Assembly (NCBI GenBank): GCA_016647705.1
Contig: CM028335.1
Location: forward strand, 5,348,579-5,412,578
Source: Eucommia ulmoides
Taxonomy: Eukaryota; Streptophyta; Magnoliopsida; Garryales; Eucommiaceae
Reading direction: 5' to 3'
DNA length: 64,000 nucleotides
The notes beneath the pieces are model-generated. The model was not told the DNA's origin. It did not search any database and worked only from the letters and a program-made list of their open reading frames with translations. A program made the position numbers and the translations under genes. Positions 57,541 to 64,000 of this stretch are shown piece by piece (the stretch's first letter is position 1; the number at the start of each line of letters is the position of its first letter).

Positions 57541-58410
57541 ATGTCGAAGGATCCGAGGGCTTACCCTTTCGCTCTCACCAATGAGGATAACTACCCCCCA
57601 AGATTAGGCAGAGCCATTTACTCTGCCCTCTAGAAATTTTGTGAGACAAACCTCAGAAGCTGTGGAGGCATCTCAGATTGTTCTTTTGAAACATCAAATG
57701 GGTGAGTTCAAGTCATGTGTATAGTTCTTTCTCGCATGTCTGCTGCTGACCCTTGTCCAAGGGGGACCATCTCTCCAAATCGCAGGGCCCGAGGAGTTAA
57801 CGCAAGACTATGACGCTCGTGTGGCATCTTTGAAGGGGTGTGCACTTGGGGATCGCCTCCGCCTCATGACCACAAGTCTGTAGGACCAGAGAGGGTTCCC
57901 CCCAGTTGTGTTAAGATCTACTCCTCTGCGAAGACATGATGACGCACCCCGAATTTTGTTTAAAAAAACTAGATGAAGTAGAGACCGGAAAGAAAATAAA
58001 AGAAGTTTCCATTCCACCTTCTTTAAGTCCTCTAAATCCATCTCGGATTGTTCTTTTGAAACGTCAGATGGGTGAGTTCAAGTCATGTGTATAGTTCTTT
58101 CTCGCACGTTTGCCACTGACCCTTGTCCAATGGGGACCATCTCTCCAGATCGCAGGGCCCGAGGAGTTAATGCAAGAATATGACGCTCGTATGGAATTTT
58201 CGAAGGGATGTGCACTTAGGGATCGCCTCCGCCTCTTGACCACAAGTTTGTAGGATTGGAGAAGGTTCCCCCCAGTTGTGTTAAGATCTCCTCCTCTGCG
58301 AAGACATGATAACACACCCCGAATTTTGTTTGAAAAAACTAGATGAAGTAGAGACCGAAAAGAAAAGAAAAAAAGTTTCCATTCCACCTTCTTTAAGTCC
58401 TCCAAATCTA
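57541..58410 (+). pseudogene. Gypsy gag remnant with a 370-bp tandem duplication
   Basis: The frame opens at ATG 57541 with MSKDPRAYPFALT and soon decays. From 57669 a 370-bp segment is present twice (57669-58038 and 58039-58408) with about 93% identity by eye. The shared text includes GACCATCTCTCCA, GGCCCGAGGAGTTAA and GGGATCGCCTCCGCCT. The minus-strand frames that cover each copy have no support as genes. Confidence 0.6.
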
Positions 58411-59835
58411 TTCATTTTTTAAAATGGTTTCTAACCGTCAATTTTAAAAAGTTTCTTTGGGCAAGATTTTGAGTTAAAAAGGGCAAGATTTTGAGTTAAA
58501 AATAGAACTACCACCTTGCATGGGTTAAATGGTTTGCTAGGTCATTGGGAGTTTTAGAAATTCTTTTTTTATTTTTAAATGACCCATGTTTTGACTCGTT
58601 AAGGCCTTGTACCAAAGATTTCGGTTAGTTCGGGAAAGATTTTATGCACCCCAAGACACCCATCCATTTATGGTACCTTAGTTTAAATAGATATTCACTT
58701 TAAAACATCACCCAAGAAGTTTTATTTGATATTCTTTGACAAAATAATATCCCCTTTTAATTTTTATTTTTTTTAATGCATTTTTGACATGATATGTTGG
58801 AAAGCAAGTAAATACTACACTAACTAGTCAGTGACAACTCAATAGCAGTGTATAATAGACATAAATATAAATGACAAAACCTTATAAAGGCATCCTATAT
58901 ATCCCTGCTTTCATAGGGAATCATGTCGACATATAGTTTCAGCATGCAATATGATATGAAATTAAATGTTGTTGTGTATTTTAAAGACCGAAGCTTATAA
59001 AGGTTGCCTACATATCTCAGTAAATAGGGGAAATCATGTTGACATGTAGTTCCAAGCATGTAAGCTATGACTAAATTATTTAGATATATGATCTAACTTG
59101 TATGTAGGTTGCCTACGTATCTCATATTAATGAGAATCAGGTCATCACGTAGTTCGTTTATGCAATATGTACTAATTTTAGTTTGTTTTAGTTATTAAAT
59201 AGAACATGAATCGCACAATGATATGTTAGTGATCTCTTTGATTTTGTCAAGAATACCTCAACCGAACTCATTTGTTTTGGTTAGATTAGTGTTAGTATGT
59301 AAGTTCTCTAAGATTTGGTAATGATTTCCAAATCTTTTAAAGATTCTTGCAATCATTAGCAATGATTGCAAATGAGTGGTAATGATCACACAATATCCAA
59401 TGTGATTCGTTACACATGGGTGCATTAATAGCTTAATGTGACACATCTGATTCAGTTTGGTGGCCAAGTATTTATTAGTTTTACTATTTTGGTTTAGTTG
59501 TCATTAATACTTTGAAGGTTCTTTGAGTGTGATCTTGAGGTATCACTTTGCATTTAATTCTTGATGGTGACCCTTGATATGATGGGCTTGGAATTGGTGA
59601 ATTTGGATTTAACCGACTAAGTTCGCCTTGTAACTGATAGTTACATTTCAAGGGTTTTGGTTAACCCTAAGATAGTTTGATAAAAATATCCAGATGCTTT
59701 GAATCCACCCAATCCATGTCATCCTAAGCATTAAATAATTTGTGGGATGGGCATTTAATGGTCATTAAATGCCTTACTTAGGTGGCGAACCGGATTAGTT
59801 CGGTTTCGATAACTGTAAGTTACTTTCTAAGCAAC
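58411..59835. other. LTR-like repeat text
   Basis: Three diverged direct repeats (near 58885, 58995 and 59100, spacing about 107 bp) carry GCCTACATATCTC and ATCATGT(C/T)GACAT(A/G)TAGTTC. Similar motifs occur in LTRs of plant gypsy elements. The rest is unremarkable. Confidence 0.45.
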
Positions 59836-59838
59836 TTA

Positions 59839-61088
59839 GGCCCTGTTTGGTTAGTGTTTCCATTCCAACTCAACCCAAAAATTTTGGAATTGATTTTCGG
59901 GAACGCGTTTGGCAACACAAAACCCAACCCAACCCAACCCAATAAATGAGAATTGATTATCAAAATCCTAAAGAAATGATAAACAAAAAAAAAAAAAAAA
60001 CTTGTTTCCTTTTGTGCCCAGCCCAACTCAACTCAACATTGGGACACGCTTGGCATTTACGTAAATGTTAATGAGCCTGTCTTCAACTCTCGCCAAGCTC
60101 AATCACGTTATTTTTTTTTTTCCGATTTCGATGAAGCCTTGCGATAAATCTTCATTTTCTTTGCTCCTATAAGAGGGGAAAAACTCATAGAAGAACTAGG
60201 GTTTTCATTGCCGCCGCCCTACCGTCGGCGCTTTTGAAGGCGAGCAAGGGATCGGAGCTCTGTTCCAGACCAAATCGTAGATCTGAGTTTCGTTGAGATC
60301 TGTTCTGCTCCGTCACATGGTAGCAGCAGTCTGGTAGGTTCGACGTTTGGGCTTCATCGATTTGGCTCTGTTTCGCATCTCTGATTCAGGTAATCTTTGC
60401 GGGTTTCGTCGCGGGCCTTAGATCTAAAAGATTGTTCATTCAGAGGCGGCTGAATTCGAAGGCCTATCAGTTGGAAAAGTAGTAACTGGGTTCGCCACCG
60501 TCCTCTTGAATGTTTACAGAGCACTCAAGCACAACAATTTCTAAAGCTTTGTCTGGAAACTAATACATATATGGGTATCGATTAAACATAACAGCCTTCC
60601 ATGGCTGCTGTTATTCTATATGTAGATTTTTGTTCATGTCTTTTCTTGTATTTTGTTCATGTATTACTTTTTTTTGCTATTTTATTTTATTTTATATATA
60701 TATATATATTTGTAATTGAATTTAAGTTTGTTTATTCTGTGTGGATAGATGATTGGGTTCGATTTTAATTTCAATTAGAGTTTGATTTCTTGATAATTTC
60801 TTAATTTTGGTTTAGGGTTTGTTCTTGATTTCTTGATGATTTCTCAGAATTAATGATCTTGTTTTTCGGTGTAAGTTTAATGAAATAAATAAATAAATAA
60901 AAAATAATAATTGTGAAGAAACAATTTTAGGATAATATCGTTACCAAACGTAATTTTGTTCCCAGTACAAAAAAAAATTGTCGTTACCAAAGACAATTCT
61001 GTTCCAGTAGGAAACAAAATTCCCAATTCAACTCAACCCAACCCATCCCAGTGGGTTGAGAAAAGAGGAACATTAACCAAACGCCACC
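59839..61088. mobile_element. 1.25-kb PIF/Harbinger-like TIR element with captured leader-like DNA
   Basis: Ends GGCCCTGTTTGGTTAGTGTT and, reversed, GGTGGCGTTTGGTTAATGTT, flanked by TTA at 59836-59838 and 61089-61091. Sub-terminal CAACCCAACCC text is inverted too. The centre (about 60120-60480) is GC-richer, contains AGAAGAACTAGGGTTTTCAT, GCCGCCGCCCTACCG and a GATTCAGGTAATC exon-intron-like junction, then AT-rich intron-like DNA. This resembles the 5' UTR and first intron of a plant gene. No transposase is present. Confidence 0.7.
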
Positions 61089-61091
61089 TTA

Positions 61092-62570
61092 GTTCCTTCC
61101 CTAGATATTTTGTAGGCAATTTCTAAGAAGTTTCCTTTAGGTTCTTAATGCTCATCTCCAAGTTATTATTGATGATTTAGGCCCTTAATTCAATGGGCCT
61201 TGATGTTTTAGTCAAGACAACTTTGGTTTGGTCAATTTCAAACTAAGTCCTAATCCTTAGTTACCTTGTATAACTTGTATTTGTCATGACATTTCCATGA
61301 TTTGATCATGGTCTTTTGAATTGTTTCTTGATAGTATTTGCTTTCACATGCATAAATAAAACAATATTTTTGGTGTTAAATAGACGAAAATCAGTAGTAG
61401 TAAATACTTCAGGGTCAAAGTAGGAAATAAAAGTATTTGGTGAAACATCCTATAATTAAAGGGTAGTATCTAATTTTTATTCATATCAAGGGTGAGTTAA
61501 TGGAAATCAACATTTAATAATGTCATTTTAGACCCCTTTTAATTGTAGGTTTTTTTTAGGATGACCTGAATATTTTACTTAACGTAATTTAGTCCAATTT
61601 AATAGTTTTATGTTTTTCTTATGTTTTTGTTGTTTTTCATTATTATCTAGTGTGATCCAAAGTATAAATTCATTCTCTTTAAACCTAAGTTTAAATTTTA
61701 TCTGAACTTGTACCTTCCATTCGACACTGATTGGGTAGGATAAAATACGGTGTCTACACACGGTGTTAGGAACTGACCAGGGTTTCCCAACCACACAACA
61801 AGGACTGATCTGAGGGCCCATCGTGGGTAGGGGATAGACACCTATTCGCTGCCCTCACGCCACTGCGGCATCTGAGTAGTAGCCAACCGTGCGTGGGCAG
61901 CACTTAGAGGGGAAGTCGTTATAGAACATCGCCTCGCCAATATGAAAACACTCCCGTAAGAGATACAAAGCAGAGGAGAAACAACTGAGCTCCCTAACAA
62001 GGTGAGGTATTCTTTCATGGATGAGGCCTCGGTAAGGTAGTGCCCAAACATTTTGCACACCCCTAGATGAACTCCTACAATTGGAACCCTTCTACCATTC
62101 TGCTATTGCTTTCCAAACACCAAGAGGGAGACCCTTGGGTATTCATCCAGGCTCCATCTTATTGGGCTTGTGGTAAGCTCAACACCCTATTTTTCTCCCA
62201 GTCATCCAGGTTGAGGAGCTTATCTTGTGAGAACTTCTTTGGCAATAACAAGGTGTTGAGTTATACCGCGACTGAGGATATGCCACAGAGGAGTGCTTTG
62301 AGTCAAGGAGTGAGCGCAACTCAAAGGTAGAGACGAACAGCCTTTTATCCTACCAGAGGCAAAGACGAGTACCCTTCAGCTTATATCAAAGTAATGCTCA
62401 GAGGTGGAGACGATTAACCCTTCATTCCACCATGGACAGGAAAGAGAAGCCATCCAGCCTATTTGCAAGCACAAATCGATGGTGGAGCCGAGTAATCTTT
62501 TGATCCATCGCAGACAAAGCTAGGTAGCCCTCAAACTCAATGAGGGACCGACCGTTGTGCTATGGTCAAT
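61092..62570. other. Gypsy-type non-coding internal DNA
   Basis: GGTGTCTACA at 61749-61758 resembles an LTR end. 61760-62570 is GC-richer with imperfect repeats of the type 'ggtggagacgattaacccttcattccacc'. No coding domain was recognised. Confidence 0.4.
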
Positions 62571-62574
62571 TTTT

Positions 62575-62985
62575 GAAAAAATGACATTCTGACCCCTAGA
62601 GTCGCGGCTGATTATCTAGATCAACATCCTGACCCTTGGCATCATGGATGATTCTCCAAAACGATGTTCTTACCCCCAAAGTCATGGATGATTCTCTAGA
62701 TCAATATCTTGACTCTCGGTGTCGTGGATAATTTTCCACATCGGCATTTCGACCCCTAGAGTCGCGAAAAAATTTCAAGATCAACATCCCAACTCTCGGC
62801 ATTGCGGATGATTATCCATAACTGTATTTCGACCCCCAGAGTTGCAAGTTATTTTTCATATGAACATACTAACCCTCGGAGTCGCGGATAATTCTCTAAA
62901 ATGACATTCTGATCCCTAGAGTCATGGATGATTCTCTAGATCAACATCCCAACCCTCAGCGTCGCGGATGATTCTCCACATGCTT
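62575..62985. repeat. About nine tandem units of 45-50 bp
   Basis: Units of the form GTCGCGGATGATTCTCTAGAT followed by CAACATCCTGACCCTCGGC. Two alternating versions (CTAGATCAACATCC.. and CCAAAATGACATTCTG..) suggest a two-unit higher-order repeat of about 95 bp. Confidence 0.8.
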
Positions 62986-62989
62986 CATT

Positions 62990-64000
62990 GCGATGTTCAG
63001 CTTTGAGGGTGATAATCAGATTTTCTCCACAGGTCAATAGTCCATACTCGGGGAAAGACCAAGGCCATCTACCAAGGGCAAGGTATTGATCGGGTTTGAG
63101 GGCCTGCAACTTAGTATTTCTCTCCACTAGTCGACTATAAGTCTAGCATATTAAAGGGTAAGGTTCTCCTGCATGGACTAAATTGAAATAACTTGAAAGG
63201 GTCATGAATGAACCTAACTATAAAGAATTGTTCGATGACCGGCCATGGAGATCCAATCGCCGTATTGTGCCCCTGCGGATCGAGAGGACCAGGTACCCAG
63301 GGAAACCCTGATCCTATGTCCATAACATGATTTTCTTATAATCAACTCGTGTCCCAGACTGGGGGGCTAGTGGTCCATAGTCATACGCAGGAACTTAATT
63401 TTTTAGAATTTTATCTCTGAAGAAGTTACTGAGCATAAAGCAACCAGGAAAAAACTTCAAGTAGAAGGAATTGATTTTGAAGTACCTTTGTTGTGTCGTT
63501 CAGAAGCTTACAAGCTTGCACGCTGAAAAGAAAGAATAAGTAAAAAAGAGCTTACAAAATCTTAAGCGCTGAAGAAACGATAGACCAGAGCTTAGTCCTC
63601 CCAGTCCTCGCCATGAAAGGTATTCGTTTGAGGAAAATGAGCATTAATTTTTCCACCTTAGGTGCCCTTTCGTCAGCACTATCCTCCCCGGAATCTCTCT
63701 GCCCGACGCCTTCCTGCTCAACACTGTCCATTGCCTCTGATCTAGATTTTTCCTTGGCCCAGTTAATGGTGTCCTGCTACTTCTATTCTAGGCTCTTCAT
63801 GTGCCACTTTTAAGTAGAAAAATCAACCTCGATCGTGTTAATCCAAGACTTGAGGTTCTGGCAGTTAGTATAGAGTCTAAGGTTCTCGGTCCAAACAGTA
63901 GATAGGTAGGCACGAAGACTGGCTTAAACCTTTTCATTTTTTTTGAATTGTGGCTTGGTGAGAATCCAACTCAGTGATAAGTCTGCTCTCTGAGAAAAAG
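62990..64000. other. Gypsy-type debris to window end
   Basis: GACTGGGGGGCTAGTG at 63357-63372 looks like the polypurine region near a gypsy 3' LTR. 63600-63830 has a minus-strand frame rich in charged residues but frame-broken. No intact gene. Confidence 0.4.

Noticed and set aside
57808..58405. Two similar minus-strand frames (77 and 113 residues)
   Set aside because: They arise from the 370-bp duplication within plus-strand gag debris; duplication alone explains the similarity.
63600..63830. Possible coding frames at the window end
   Set aside because: Charged-residue frames are broken and lie in gypsy debris; no family motif was recognised.

Overview
The window looks like nuclear DNA of a flowering plant, most likely a eudicot. 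It is AT-rich, its genes have GT/AG introns, TATA boxes read TATAAATA, and LTR retrotransposons, miniature transposons and microsatellites fill most of the space. I cannot name the species. Only three genes look complete: a seven-exon methyltransferase on the minus strand (6956-10322), a six-exon GDSL/SGNH esterase on the plus strand (31755-36952) and a two-exon secreted T2/S-type ribonuclease on the plus strand (44730-45765). A short secreted cysteine-rich peptide (30343-30618, minus) is a plausible fourth.

Layout. 1-6950 holds old copia debris, a truncated IRX15/DUF579-like pseudogene and an unusual array of GTTAAC palindromes (5290-6380). The methyltransferase follows; it has one GC-AG intron and two miniature elements in its last intron. 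11640-13220 holds two minisatellites and foldback elements. 13340-26631 is one large minus-strand LTR retrotransposon whose ends, target duplication (ATCTC), primer-binding site and polypurine tract can all be read. It has no recognisable gag or pol, and two other LTRs with their own perfect target duplications have landed inside it (14585-17556 and 21526-23135). 26640-31750 holds further miniature elements, a TIR element with a 10-bp duplication, a Helitron-type terminus and the peptide gene.

The esterase introns carry two TRIM retrotransposon loci (one a four-LTR concatemer), an organelle-derived trnN fragment and several PIF/Tourist-like elements. Downstream are LINE remnants (37530-38460, 39855-40175), copia debris and two tandem 1.26-kb units with Helitron-like ends. 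A Ty1/copia element (45785-52303; TSD ATAAT; three in-frame stops in gag-pol) sits 19 bp past the ribonuclease stop codon, with its promoter pointing back at that gene. 54030-56560 is bounded by long inverted repeats. 56580-64000 is degraded Ty3/gypsy (Tat/Retand-like) material broken by a 1.25-kb TIR element (59839-61088) that seems to carry a captured 5'-UTR-like segment.

The genes do not form a pathway; they are independent genes in a repeat-rich region. Element boundaries were fixed by reading target duplications directly. Exon structures were fixed by reading-phase agreement across splice sites plus remembered family motifs. No database search was possible.
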